From: Ectobius pallidus
Taxonomy: Eukaryota; Arthropoda; Insecta; Blattodea; Ectobiidae
Assembly: GCA_964059195.1 (NCBI GenBank)
Contig: CAXKWD010000011.1
Coordinates: 30,115,066 to 30,179,065, forward strand
Length of the DNA: 64,000 nucleotides
Reading direction: 5' to 3'
Shown here: piece after piece, positions 22,901-28,065 of the stretch
Position numbering within the stretch: position 1 is the first letter of the stretch
Layout: every line of letters begins with the position of its first letter
The notes under the pieces: generated by a model
Databases searched by the model: none
What the model was told of the DNA's origin: nothing
The model's input: only the letters and a program-made list of their open reading frames with translations
Program-made: the position numbers and the translations under genes

Positions 22901-25225
22901 CTTTGGCCTCCCTCACAAATCGCATCCATCCTTCTCTAACCTGTGTCTTTTCCCACATCTTCCAACCTGCATAATCCTCCAGTCCTCCTCCAGGTCATGT
23001 GTTCATCTCGTCCTTGGTCTTCCATGTCTCTTCCTTCCCTCCACACTTCCATGCAGCAGCTTCTTTGGTATCCTTTCCCCATCCATCCGTTCCACATGCC
23101 GTAGGCAAGCCAAACAACTGGTCTTCACAAAACTCACTATGTCTTCACTGTTTAGAATCCTTTCAATTTCCCCGTTTGATCTCATTCTCCATCCTTCTTC
23201 CTCTCTCACAGGACCATAAATTCTTCTTAAGACTTTCCACTCAAAAACATGTAAAGCATTCTCCTCTGCCACTGACATGGTCCATGTCTCCAATGATTTT
23301 TTAAGTTATATCACTTAGGAAATAAACATCTCTTAGAAAATGAATGGTCAATTCCATAAATAGATCAGCTTTTGACAGAATTTAAATTAAAATATTTCCC
23401 TTTGCCTTAACATGATTGTCGTATTCACCTTCTTAACAAGTGAAAATATAGGTCTATTAGGATTTTATTAGCCTACTATCATACCATAACCATCATCATC
23501 GTAGTTATAACCATTATTGTTATGACTTTTAACAGTTTTAGTTGTTTAACTCTATTTAGATATAGGCTACATTTAGATTATTTTTAATTATTCTAACTAT
23601 TCTAGTTACTTGTATTATTTTAATTTGTTACTATTGTCAATGTTTTTATTGCTTAATTTTGTCAGTAGTGTAATTTAAATCATTAGAATCATGTGGGTCA
23701 TTTTTGTATTTGCAATGTTCACATGTGTTGGGCAATGGATGACAGCCATGAATAGAGCCCACACTTAATTTATTTATTTCCATAACAGTTTTCAAACAAT
23801 GATTCCGTCTCAATTCAAAATGGCAAGAATATGCCAGAGTTTAAGGCATATACATTATTGGGGAGTCTTACTGAGTTAAATGATGAAATTAATTTGCTGT
23901 AATAGATTTAAAGCTTTCTCGGTTTTGGTTATTTATCATAGCTTCTGTTCCAGCTAGGGAAGAAGGTAATAGCTGTCCGAGCTTTTGTCTATTGCTTGCT
24001 CTGCAGCCTTCTTCTGGAAAGAAGTGAGTTAGGTTCATAAATGAGATTTCTTTATGCAATGACAGAGTTGATGAAGGCAGCCATTCAAGAGCAAAGTAAC
24101 TATGTGGTGGAATATTTCAACCCTGATTTGGTTCCATTTTGTTGAAGCTGCAGCTGGATTTTGTTAGAATACAGCCTTAAGTCAGCTGCAAATGGGGCCA
24201 AATCAATGCCAATGAATTTGGACTCGGCCTTCAATTCTTACGAAGAGGAAGTTGGTGTTTCACCAGAAGGTTTATTTGCTCCTGATAGGTTCCCCTCCAT
24301 CAACGCTGACACAGTACAAAGGACCTACATTTTCCAACCTAGCTCACTTCTTCCCAGAAGTGATTGGCAGAAACAAATGATTTTAAGATTCAAGTAATTT
24401 GTTCTCGAGTAATAATCGAACGTTCATTCAAATGAAAAAGTTCTCAGATGAAAGCAGGGATTTGAGAGCTCATGATGCGAGATGTGAGAACTCTTCACTC
24501 GAGTCAGCATTCGAGAACTAGTGACCGACTCGACTGATGACTCAAATCTTCATTCAAATGTTCAGCTTGGAAATTTCATCATGTTACAAGATATACTGCT
24601 ATTAGTTCCAGCAATGGGTGTGGCTCATCCATACAGTAAACCACAAACCATTCATGCAGCGTTGTCAGATATTGCATTAATGTCATTCATTGAGTAAAGA
24701 TCCATAAGATAACAATGAATTGTCTCATGTGCAACTGATGGAGTTTTAAAAATTCTAAGTCTGGCAACACGGTGCACATGGAGCTGAGTATTCATATAAG
24801 CTTACATTCCATTCTGCAAAACTTATACCGCATTAACTTGCACAATTACTCGAGCAGTTGTGCTCGTTTCAAGCTTCTCCTTCCATTAAATCACTCAAAT
24901 GATAATTCAAATACTTTTTCTTAAATTCTTGAAATCTCAAGAACTTTCAGGAATTGAATAATTCTGATTTTTTCATTTGACAACTCTCATCACTACTGCA
25001 GACGATGTGTAGATGCTGAAAGCTCGGACAGCTTTAACTTTCTCATCTGGTTGGAATCCTGAGATGATATCATACATAAATGGTTAATTAACATTCTTGT
25101 TACAGGAAAGGACAGTGAGTGACATGGGGAACGTAACATTCTGGATCCATGGTACCATGCTTTTCGCAATTGAATTTCTGTGTGTTTATTTCGTTATGTA
25201 TTATGTTTTTTATTTTTTTATGTAG
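3157..25225 (+). CDS. Serial-microexon gene for an acidic, sequon-rich membrane or secreted glycoprotein (whole gene, 18 exons)
   Basis: I do not recognise this gene in any named family. It is seen as 18 exons whose joined frame stays open for 379 codons: an anchor exon of 39 codons, sixteen internal exons of 14-37 codons, and a terminal exon of 39 codons plus TAG. All internal exons start and end in phase 0, and all borders are AG/GT, mostly with GTRAGT or GTRGGT donors. The product has a short N-terminus with net charge about +1, a hydrophobic segment at about residues 22-38, an acidic extracellular-type middle with 14 N-x-S/T sequons and only one cysteine, and a hydrophobic C-terminal tail at about residues 358-379 that runs to the stop. 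The first segment could be a signal anchor or a signal peptide with a long n-region. The tail could be a second membrane span or a GPI-attachment signal. Because all exons are symmetric, any of them can be skipped without a frameshift. Function is unknown. The gene structure resembles the microexon effector genes of schistosomes (MEGs) and gall aphids (bicycle genes), without sequence motifs of either. A further 30-nt exon at 16182 is possible. Confidence 0.78.
3424..3597. repeat. Near-perfect palindrome (foldback element)
   Basis: Arms of about 80 bp beginning ATTTTCCCGGGCTACTAACC and ending with the complement flank a very short loop near 3510. The arms differ at only a few positions. Located in intron 1 of the microexon gene. 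Type unknown. Confidence 0.8.
3603..3722. repeat. Half copy of the foldback family at 15.3-15.8 kb
   Basis: The segment containing ACAAATATATATTTTTGTGATCA followed by CGCCAAGGCCTTTCGGTGTC matches one arm of the large foldback at 15269-15769. Only one arm is present here, and it joins directly to a LINE fragment. Confidence 0.65.
3723..3960 (+). pseudogene. LINE reverse-transcriptase fragment
   Basis: The translated frame from 3723 reads SEVKYLGIIIVKHLKWEKHI and continues to a stop at about 3858. This is the conserved VKYLGxxxDxxLxWxxHI block that follows the RT catalytic domain of Jockey/R1-like LINEs. The usual aspartate after YLGIII is replaced by valine. Stops and loss of frame downstream show it is dead. 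Confidence 0.6.
4974..5303. mobile_element. Nonautonomous hAT element with 8-bp target duplication
   Basis: The ends are CAGGGGCGGATCCA and its complement. The flanks carry the identical octamer ATTTCAGC at 4966-4973 and 5304-5311. A 330-bp length, an 8-bp duplication and CAGGG ends define a hAT MITE. Long G and C runs sit just inside the ends. Located in intron 1 of the microexon gene. Confidence 0.9.
6075..6125 (+). CDS. Microexon gene exon 2
   Basis: 17 codons, residues 40-56: DTSDDHAEPENTTYIDM, with sequon NTT. Acceptor TATTCAG, donor GTGGGT, phase 0-0. Confidence 0.78.
6639..6692 (+). CDS. Microexon gene exon 3
   Basis: 18 codons, residues 57-74: ETGETIHGVSTNSAFNET, with sequon NET at the 3' end. 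Acceptor CATCACAG, donor GTGGGT, phase 0-0. It is closely similar to exon 6 (HGV then NN.TF), so the two are duplicates. Confidence 0.8.
7229..7285 (+). CDS. Microexon gene exon 4
   Basis: 19 codons, residues 75-93: DSTEDNHDESTNFTYDDDM, with sequon NFT. Acceptor TTATTCAG, donor GTGGGT, phase 0-0. It resembles exon 2 (D.S/T.D..H.E..N.TY.DM). Confidence 0.8.
7852..7899 (+). CDS. Microexon gene exon 5
   Basis: 16 codons, residues 94-109: ESTGVIIGIDDTLCGL. No sequon; it carries the only cysteine between the two hydrophobic segments. Acceptor TTATTATAG, donor GTGAGC, phase 0-0. Its intron context is clearly homologous to its neighbours. Confidence 0.72.
8470..8523 (+). CDS. Microexon gene exon 6
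   Basis: 18 codons, residues 110-127: GTTEFIHGVLNNETFDST, with sequon NET. Acceptor TATTCCAG, donor GTAGGT, phase 0-0. Paralogue of exon 3. Confidence 0.8.
8929..9198. mobile_element. Foldback MITE in intron 6
   Basis: The outer ends AATTCCGGGGTGC and its complement and the inner block AGAGTTAAGTCCAC and its complement form inverted arms of about 40 bp around a 190-bp centre. Removing it restores the roughly 0.6 kb periodicity of the exon array, so it inserted after the array formed. Superfamily not determined. Confidence 0.75.
9394..9504 (+). CDS. Microexon gene exon 7, a double-length exon
   Basis: 37 codons, residues 128-164, about twice the usual length. It holds two units in a row: EFSHDGWANIAFSDFMET, then TEFSNGGSFNTTINET. 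Both contain EFS followed by an N-and-F-containing block. Sequons NTT and NET. Acceptor CTTCCAG, donor GTAGGT, phase 0-0. It looks like a fusion or internal duplication of two ordinary exons. Confidence 0.8.
9856..10532. mobile_element. Mariner-derived foldback element with two copies of the transposase 3' end
   Basis: TA-flanked inverted ends (left GGGCGAATCAAAAAGTAAGT, right its near complement) enclose two inverted copies of a mariner 3' region. The right arm on the plus strand reads FYASRIKKLVDRYEKCLQSL and then GDYVEK stop, at about 10345-10434. The left arm, read on the minus strand, contains the same C-terminus and extends further to the block YSPDIAPCDYYVF, which holds the third catalytic Asp of the DD34D triad. 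The 5' half of the transposase is absent. The centre (10205-10335) is strongly pyrimidine-rich. Confidence 0.82.
11544..12231 (+). mobile_element. Pogo/Tigger-like DNA transposon remnant
   Basis: Ends CAGTAGAAGCC and GGATCCTACTG lie between TA dinucleotides. The subterminal sequences CGCGGTTTGAAAT...ACACGGGGGAAAGCATGTC and their complement also pair. A short frame at 11932-12098 encodes the DNA-binding domain only. Located in intron 7. Confidence 0.82.
11932..12098 (+). pseudogene. CENP-B-type HTH domain of a pogo/Tigger transposase, truncated
   Basis: About 54 codons starting MLQKRKAYISVGDKLKIIDC, followed by a second helix region with CGVPEGTIRGWMKEENKL, then TAG. This is the CENPB N-terminal helix-turn-helix layout (basic start, KL.II..., GV...TI..W). 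The DDE catalytic part is missing, so this is a remnant. Confidence 0.75.
12429..12476 (+). CDS. Microexon gene exon 8
   Basis: 16 codons, residues 165-180: ETYLIYKKEINNTLSK, with sequon NNT. Less acidic than the others. Acceptor GTTACAG, donor GTGAGT, phase 0-0. Upstream intron DNA at 12305-12380 is TA/TG/CATA simple sequence. Confidence 0.72.
12555..13027. mobile_element. hAT MITE made of AGTAATT/TGTAATT-like repeats
   Basis: Ends CAGTGATGGGAAGTA and its complement; identical octamers CTTATTTT at 12547-12554 and 13028-13035. Inside, sequences such as AAGTAATTGTAATT recur near both ends, so the element looks like a low-complexity satellite with defined termini. Confidence 0.88.
13609..13656 (+). 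CDS. Microexon gene exon 9
   Basis: 16 codons, residues 181-196: VLSGASGFENPEMSGT, no sequon. Acceptor TTCTTGCAG, donor GTAAGT, phase 0-0. Confidence 0.72.
13869..14137. repeat. Foldback element in intron 9
   Basis: The arm TTGTGTACTTGACCTTACAA at about 13870 is complementary to TTGTAAGGTCAGGTACACAA at about 14115. Inner parts (GGGGGTAACCGCCAAA against TTTTGGCACTTAACCCC) also pair. Type unknown. Confidence 0.75.
15093..15134 (+). CDS. Microexon gene exon 10
   Basis: 14 codons, residues 197-210: DLFNISDDDVFNAE, with sequon NIS. First exon of the DLF type that dominates the 3' half of the gene. Acceptor TTTACAG, donor GTAAGC, phase 0-0. Confidence 0.78.
15269..15769. mobile_element. Large foldback element
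   Basis: Inverted arms of about 120 bp contain GTGATCAGTCGCCTAGGCC, the run CATCTTCAGGGCATCTTTTG and CAGCAAAAGATGCCCTGAAG. Closer to the centre, inverted and direct copies of the CAACGGAC and GAGGAAGCCA blocks occur. A one-arm relative is at 3603-3722. No coding capacity. Confidence 0.8.
16182..16211 (+). CDS. Candidate extra microexon (10 codons) between exons 10 and 11
   Basis: ILNSDGHNIL is preceded by a pyrimidine-rich tract ending CTGCTCAG and followed by GTAAAC. It is phase 0-0, multiple of three, and resembles exon 11 (VLLDNLDGKV). It has no sequon and is shorter than all others. It could be an exon, a decaying exon or chance. Confidence 0.42.
16423..17199. mobile_element. Nonautonomous DNA element with GTCCCACCCGTAAT repeats
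   Basis: Ends CAGCCATTTCATAA and TTATGAAATGGCTG are perfectly inverted. The motif GTCCCACCCGTAAT or a variant occurs four times inside. A second copy is at 36908-38238, interrupted by a hAT insertion. The sequence CTCTCATACCTTCATT near 16892 is the uninterrupted version of that insertion site. No transposase. Confidence 0.82.
17308..17349 (+). CDS. Microexon gene exon 11
   Basis: 14 codons, residues 211-224: VLLDNLDGKVSNDT, with sequon NDT at the 3' end. Acceptor CATTTCAG, donor GTAAGT, phase 0-0. The DNA just upstream is built from repeated AATTATATTAAATT. Confidence 0.78.
17968..18255 (+). mobile_element. SINE family A, diverged copy
   Basis: This copy starts CAGCCACGGTGGTGTAGAG, a degraded form of the tRNA-like head at 51971. 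It shares the body markers TTTTTCAGGATGTAAAAATC, GAGCCTCTGGACAAAATT and GTGGGCTTATCACCTCTC. It is about 285 bp and older than the other copies. Confidence 0.75.
18360..18950 (+). pseudogene. LINE 3' end (RT C-terminal zinc-binding region and tail)
   Basis: The frame near 18440-18670 reads VWKLMGSRENVERGHCSLYF, then EDAEHIILKCLE, the C-x(n)-H-x-C tail region that ends the ORF2 of many Jockey/R1-like LINEs. One expected cysteine of CPLC is tyrosine. A terminal (ATATT)n-like tail at 18925-18950 marks the 3' end. Confidence 0.65.
19024..19071 (+). CDS. Microexon gene exon 12
   Basis: 16 codons, residues 225-240: ALENLLNIPHDDDKAT, no sequon. Acceptor TCTTACAG, donor GTAAGA, phase 0-0. Confidence 0.75.
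19733..19966. repeat. Compound (ATT/GTT/ATC)n microsatellite
   Basis: More than 200 bp of imperfect trinucleotides: GTT, ATT, ATC and CGT units grade into each other. It lies only about 45 bp upstream of exon 13. Confidence 0.95.
20011..20070 (+). CDS. Microexon gene exon 13
   Basis: 20 codons, residues 241-260, beginning DLFDIIYGDGLNNTE, with sequon NNT. Acceptor CTTTTGCAG, donor GTAAGA, phase 0-0. DLF type. Confidence 0.8.
20559..20730 (+). repeat. Duplicated exon unit, copy 1 (with exon 14)
   Basis: About 115 bp of intron directly before exon 14 (from TTTCAATCGGTTAAAACACA to TTGTTGAATTTTCTTTTCAG) is nearly identical to the intron before exon 15. See the second copy at 21378-21705. Confidence 0.9.
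20677..20730 (+). CDS. Microexon gene exon 14
   Basis: 18 codons, residues 261-278: DLFDVKPDDPTIIIENDS, with sequon NDS at the 3' end. Acceptor CTTTTCAG, donor GTGAGT, phase 0-0. Paralogue of exons 15 and 17. Confidence 0.82.
21378..21705 (+). repeat. Duplicated exon unit, copy 2 (with exon 15)
   Basis: Starts TTTCAATCAGTTAAAACACA and resumes with AGCAACATTTTATTTTATGC through TTGTTGAATTTTCTTTGCAG. Relative to copy 1 it has about 150 bp of extra DNA after AGCAACA, bounded by a repeat of AGCAACA, so the insertion is later than the duplication. The introns after exons 14 and 15 also begin alike (GTGAGTATCTCTGGAATATG against GTGAGTACTTCTGGAATATG). Confidence 0.88.
21631..21705 (+). CDS. Microexon gene exon 15 with an internal 21-bp duplication
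   Basis: 25 codons, residues 279-303. It begins with an exact tandem duplication of 21 bp encoding DASNIQL twice, then DGPIISAENDM. It is the duplicate of exon 14, but the final sequon (ENDS) became ENDM, so this exon has none. Acceptor TTTGCAG, donor GTGAGT, phase 0-0. Confidence 0.82.
22072..22128 (+). CDS. Microexon gene exon 16
   Basis: 19 codons, residues 304-322: VHYASMIDEDSIAETWNYT, with sequon NYT as the last codons. Acceptor TTCTTACAG, donor GTGAGT, phase 0-0. Confidence 0.78.
22549..22602 (+). CDS. Microexon gene exon 17
   Basis: 18 codons, residues 323-340: DFFDVKTDGPTTGTMNVT, with sequon NVT at the end. Acceptor TATTACAG, donor GTAAGT, phase 0-0. DLF type, related to exons 13 and 14. 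Confidence 0.82.
22826..23300 (-). pseudogene. LINE 3' end, RTE-like, with (GAA)n tail
   Basis: The minus strand at 23003-23293 encodes ALHVFEWKVLRRIYGPVREE, then IVSFVKTSCLACLRHVERMD, then EGRKRHGRPR. This is the conserved C-terminal tail (VFERKVLRKIYGP ... GHVxRMD ... GRRxxGRPR) of RTE-type retrotransposon polyproteins. The plus-strand (TTC)n run at 22826-22873 is the 3' simple-repeat tail. Located in the last intron of the microexon gene. Confidence 0.78.
23788..23902 (+). other. Possible alternative terminal exon of the microexon gene
   Basis: After the tract TTATTTATTTCCATAACAG a phase-0 frame reads FSNNDSVSIQNGKNMPEFKA and runs 37 codons to TAA, with one sequon (NDS) and no hydrophobic tail. 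If spliced from exon 17 it would give a C-terminus without the membrane segment. The upstream DNA could be a LINE 3' tail, so this may be accidental. Confidence 0.25.
23930..25055. repeat. Diverged composite foldback in the last intron
   Basis: TAGCTGTCCGAGCTTTTG near 23970 is complementary to GAAAGCTCGGACAGCTTT near 25018. AAGAAGTGAGTTAGGTT near 24023 is complementary to AACCTAGCTCACTTCTT near 24338. These nested inverted blocks suggest a rearranged unknown element. A 78-codon open frame at 24161-24397 inside it matches nothing I know. Confidence 0.45.
25106..25225 (+). CDS. Microexon gene terminal exon 18 with hydrophobic C-terminus
   Basis: 39 codons plus TAG, residues 341-379. It starts ERTVSDMGNVTFWIHGTM, with sequon NVT, and ends with the hydrophobic, aromatic run MLFAIEFLCVYFVMYYVFYF, FM and stop. 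No basic residue follows the hydrophobic run, so the tail is either a C-terminal membrane span or a GPI-type signal; the glutamate inside it argues weakly against both. ACAGTGAGT at 25112 could serve as a donor, which would shorten the exon to 9 nt; I prefer the terminal-exon reading. Confidence 0.7.
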   Translation, partial: ERTVSDMGNVTFWIHGTMLFAIEFLCVYFVMYYVFYFFM

Positions 25226-25245
25226 TTCCTCCTCATGTTTGCAAG

Positions 25246-25351
25246 GAGATGAGTTTATGGAGATTGAGGTTTTGTGAATTAAGATCTTGTGGACTGAGGT
25301 TTAGTGGATTGAACTCGTATGGACTGAGGTTTTGTGGATTGAGGTCTTGTG
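25246..25351 (+). repeat. 15-bp minisatellite in the 3' UTR
   Basis: About six imperfect copies of GATTGAGGTTTTGTG (variants GACTGAGGTTTAGTG, GATTGAACTCGTATG, GATTGAGGTCTTGTG) follow directly on the stop codon of the microexon gene. As the period is a multiple of three, the frame through it stays open on the plus strand. Confidence 0.88.
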
Positions 25352-25535
25352 TTTGTGCCTCTTCAGGGAACATTGTATATGTAGTTCCCTTTCAGGTAAT
25401 AGAAATTGAATTCTTGTAGGCATGTTTAGGCCCTTTTCAGGGAAATTCTGCTTGCAGTTTCCCATATTCAATGAAAACATATGGTAAGTTTTCCAGCAAA
25501 ATTGTAAGAAAATTGCAAAACTTCCATATCACTGT

Positions 25536-25583
25536 AATAAATGAGTGTTGGCCTACAAGTGAATTTCATATTACCGTAATAAA
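25536..25583 (+). terminator. Polyadenylation signals of the microexon gene
   Basis: Two AATAAA hexamers at 25536 and 25578, about 310 and 355 bp after the stop codon, are the first on the plus strand and give an ordinary 3' UTR length. Confidence 0.5.
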
Positions 25584-25832
25584 TTTGTTGCAAGTAATTT
25601 CTTAGCAGTTTATATAACTCATTATGCAATATCCTTAAACCATGCATTCGCTGGAAAACAATGTTTCAATAGATTTCTCTAAGAAATATAGAAGCATCTA
25701 AGTGGAAATTATAACAATAATTAATCAAATGTCACATTATGATGAATGGAGCAATTATGGAATGACATACGGCAGGAGAAACAGGAGCACCCCAGAAAAC
25801 CTACCCAGAACCCATTTTGTCCACCCCATTTT

Positions 25833-25877
<45 letters not shown>

Positions 25878-26570
25878 TTAAATTATAGAATACATTTTGT
25901 AGGGGAGGACTGACTTGCTAGGGATGTCCCGTTTTCAGCTCAAAATATTATAACCTATTAGGTGATCTTCAAATATCACATGGACCATTTATTATTTTTA
26001 CCAGCATTTTGAAACCAGATTTAGAACTAATTTTGGAAATGATTGGACCATCAGTAACCAAACAAGGAAAAGAGTTACTTACTTAATTTTTTAGAACGTC
26101 AAAATTTTTTGAAATACCTTGTCATGCATCATTTTTGTTCAGTTAATCTTGATATTGTTTACTTCATGCGTCCAGCATTTTATCTGGTAGACTTCTATTG
26201 TTTTAAAGACTTTCTAGTTAGTCCACATCTCCATGTTGAAGAAGTTGCATGAAAGACATCCACATTTGTGAACAATAATGTAGCTCTTGCTCGCAGGCCA
26301 GGAGCTTTGCAACAAAGGCCCATCTTAAACCTTGGGAAACAGGCAAGTTGGAGTACTGTGAAACATGTTTCAGATAAATGTATGAAACAGTGTTTCAAAA
26401 CAAAAGTTTACCAGTGAATACATGGCTACATCCTGCTATAACATTCCTCAAAAACCTACACTTCACATGAATCCTGATTCAAAACAGTAACTGCCTCTCC
26501 TTCTTTACGGAAGAACTAAACTTAAAAAGCACTCAACTTTAATGTAAAGAGACTAAGAGAGCAGATTGTT
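25584..26570. other. Intergenic DNA with an (AAT)n microsatellite
   Basis: The only clear structure is (AAT)n at 25836-25875. The remainder shows no gene or assignable repeat. Confidence 0.6.
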
Positions 26571-26574
26571 AAAA

Positions 26575-26950
26575 TAATAAATGGAGGAAAATAGAGAACC
26601 AAAGAAAAGGGAAGAATGGCTTGAGGGAAAGAAGATCAGAGGATAAAGGGAAAATAAAGGAATTTAGAGAAAGAAAAGGGAAGAAAAATAGTGAGAGTAA
26701 AAGCAAAGGGACAAATGAAGTAGACATTGAACAAAAGGGGAAGAGTAGAATAAACAAAAAAGAGAGGACAGATGGTAAAAGTAGAAATAGAGAAGGCAGA
26801 GAAAATAAGAAACTAGTAAAAAAAAAAGTGGAGGGAAAAGAGAGGGTCAAGGGAGGAATGGTGGTAGAGAAAGCAGAGAAGGGATGAAATCAATGAAGGA
26901 TACGAGAGAACAGAAGATAATGGGAGATTTTGGAACGTAAGTAAAGAAGG
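26575..26950. repeat. Polypurine tract (GA-rich, plus strand)
   Basis: Nearly 380 bp in which pyrimidines are rare on the plus strand. It makes both strands appear open for about 90 codons (a Lys/Glu/Arg-rich frame on one strand, a Phe/Leu/Ser-rich one on the other). This is compositional, not coding. Confidence 0.85.
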
Positions 26951-27285
26951 TAAGTAAGAGTGAGTAATAATATTTCCAGTAACGTATTAATATAGGTCAC
27001 TTAACTGGCCAAAATCAATTGTTGGAGGTGTGCTACTTTGGTGGGATCTTTTTCCAGTAAAATCCTTGACTATTTATCATAACGTTAAAATATTAGGTCA
27101 AAATGTTGTCATAAAGTAAGTTCTTATTGGCTATCAGATTCTGGGATTCGGGTATATAAGAGATGCATGCTGTGGGATGCTGTAAGGACAGGGAATGCGA
27201 TAGAATAAAATTTGTATTTGTAATGAGATTCGCGACAAGATTTCCATGTGCTATCAAATGACCAAATATGCACAATGAAGAGAAA

Positions 27286-27607
27286 AATTGAGGAGCGTTT
27301 TTTCAAAAGCCGATATCTACATGGATATCTCAGTGCAAGAGGTGACTAAGTGCCATCAAGAAAAGAGCTAATATTTGTGTGTATTGACCAGCAAAGATCA
27401 TATTTTATCTACGCCAAACATGACAAACAGCCATTACTGTGTCTGTAACTGATACAGCAAGGCTGTTTGTCATGTTTGGCTTAGATAGAATACAATCTTT
27501 GCTGGTCAATACACACAAATATTAGCACTTTTCTTGATGGCACTTAGTCACCTCTTGCACTGAGATATCCATGTAGATATCGGCTTTTGAAAAAACGCTC
27601 TTCAATT
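27286..27607. mobile_element. Near-perfect palindromic MITE
   Basis: Arms of about 145 bp (from GAGCGTTTTTTCAAAAGCCG to AACATGACAAACAGCC and back) surround a loop of about 28 bp near 27440. The arms differ at only a few positions, so a transcript would form a very long hairpin. No coding potential. Confidence 0.88.
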
Positions 27608-27659
27608 GCTACAAACATGATCAGGGTTTTTCCTGGCGAAGAAGCTGAGTGAAAGTTTC

Positions 27660-27806
27660 TCGAGTGGTCAGCCTGGTATGAAATTCAATTGTTCCTGACG
27701 TTTTCAAGGCCCACGTTGCTTCCATCTTCAAGAGCGTTGAAATGGAGATAGCATGGGCCTTCAAAACGTCGGGAAAAATTGAACAATTGGCTGACCACCC
27801 AAGAAA
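27660..27806. repeat. Short foldback element
   Basis: GGTCAGCC...CAATTGTTCCTGACGTTTTC pairs with AAACGTCGGGAAAAATTGAA...GGCTGACC. Arms of about 55 bp with a loop of about 35 bp. Confidence 0.75.
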
Positions 27807-28065
27807 TTTTACCCTATTACAAACATGCACTCTCAAAATTCTAACTTACATATATTTTTCAAGTGGTACTATTACTACTAACGCCTATCCAAATAGGGGA
27901 CAATGCAATTTATTTACACTTCACAGTTCACCGCAGAACACACCCAACTCACAAAGAAACTGTAATATTGTACATGTATTACAGACCTAGACATAATGCG
28001 TATCCACACTCTCTTTTTTAAATTTATTGCAATAACAATAAAAAACTTTCAATTATTTCATTTTT

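Noticed and set aside
24161..24397. 78-codon plus-strand frame starting at a non-ATG codon
   Set aside because: It lies within a foldback-like repeat in the last intron, with no matching splice sites in phase and no known family.
26569..26887. Overlapping open frames on both strands, one Lys/Glu/Arg-rich and one Phe/Leu/Ser-rich
   Set aside because: They arise from a polypurine tract with few stop codons on either strand. There are no splice partners and no family resemblance.
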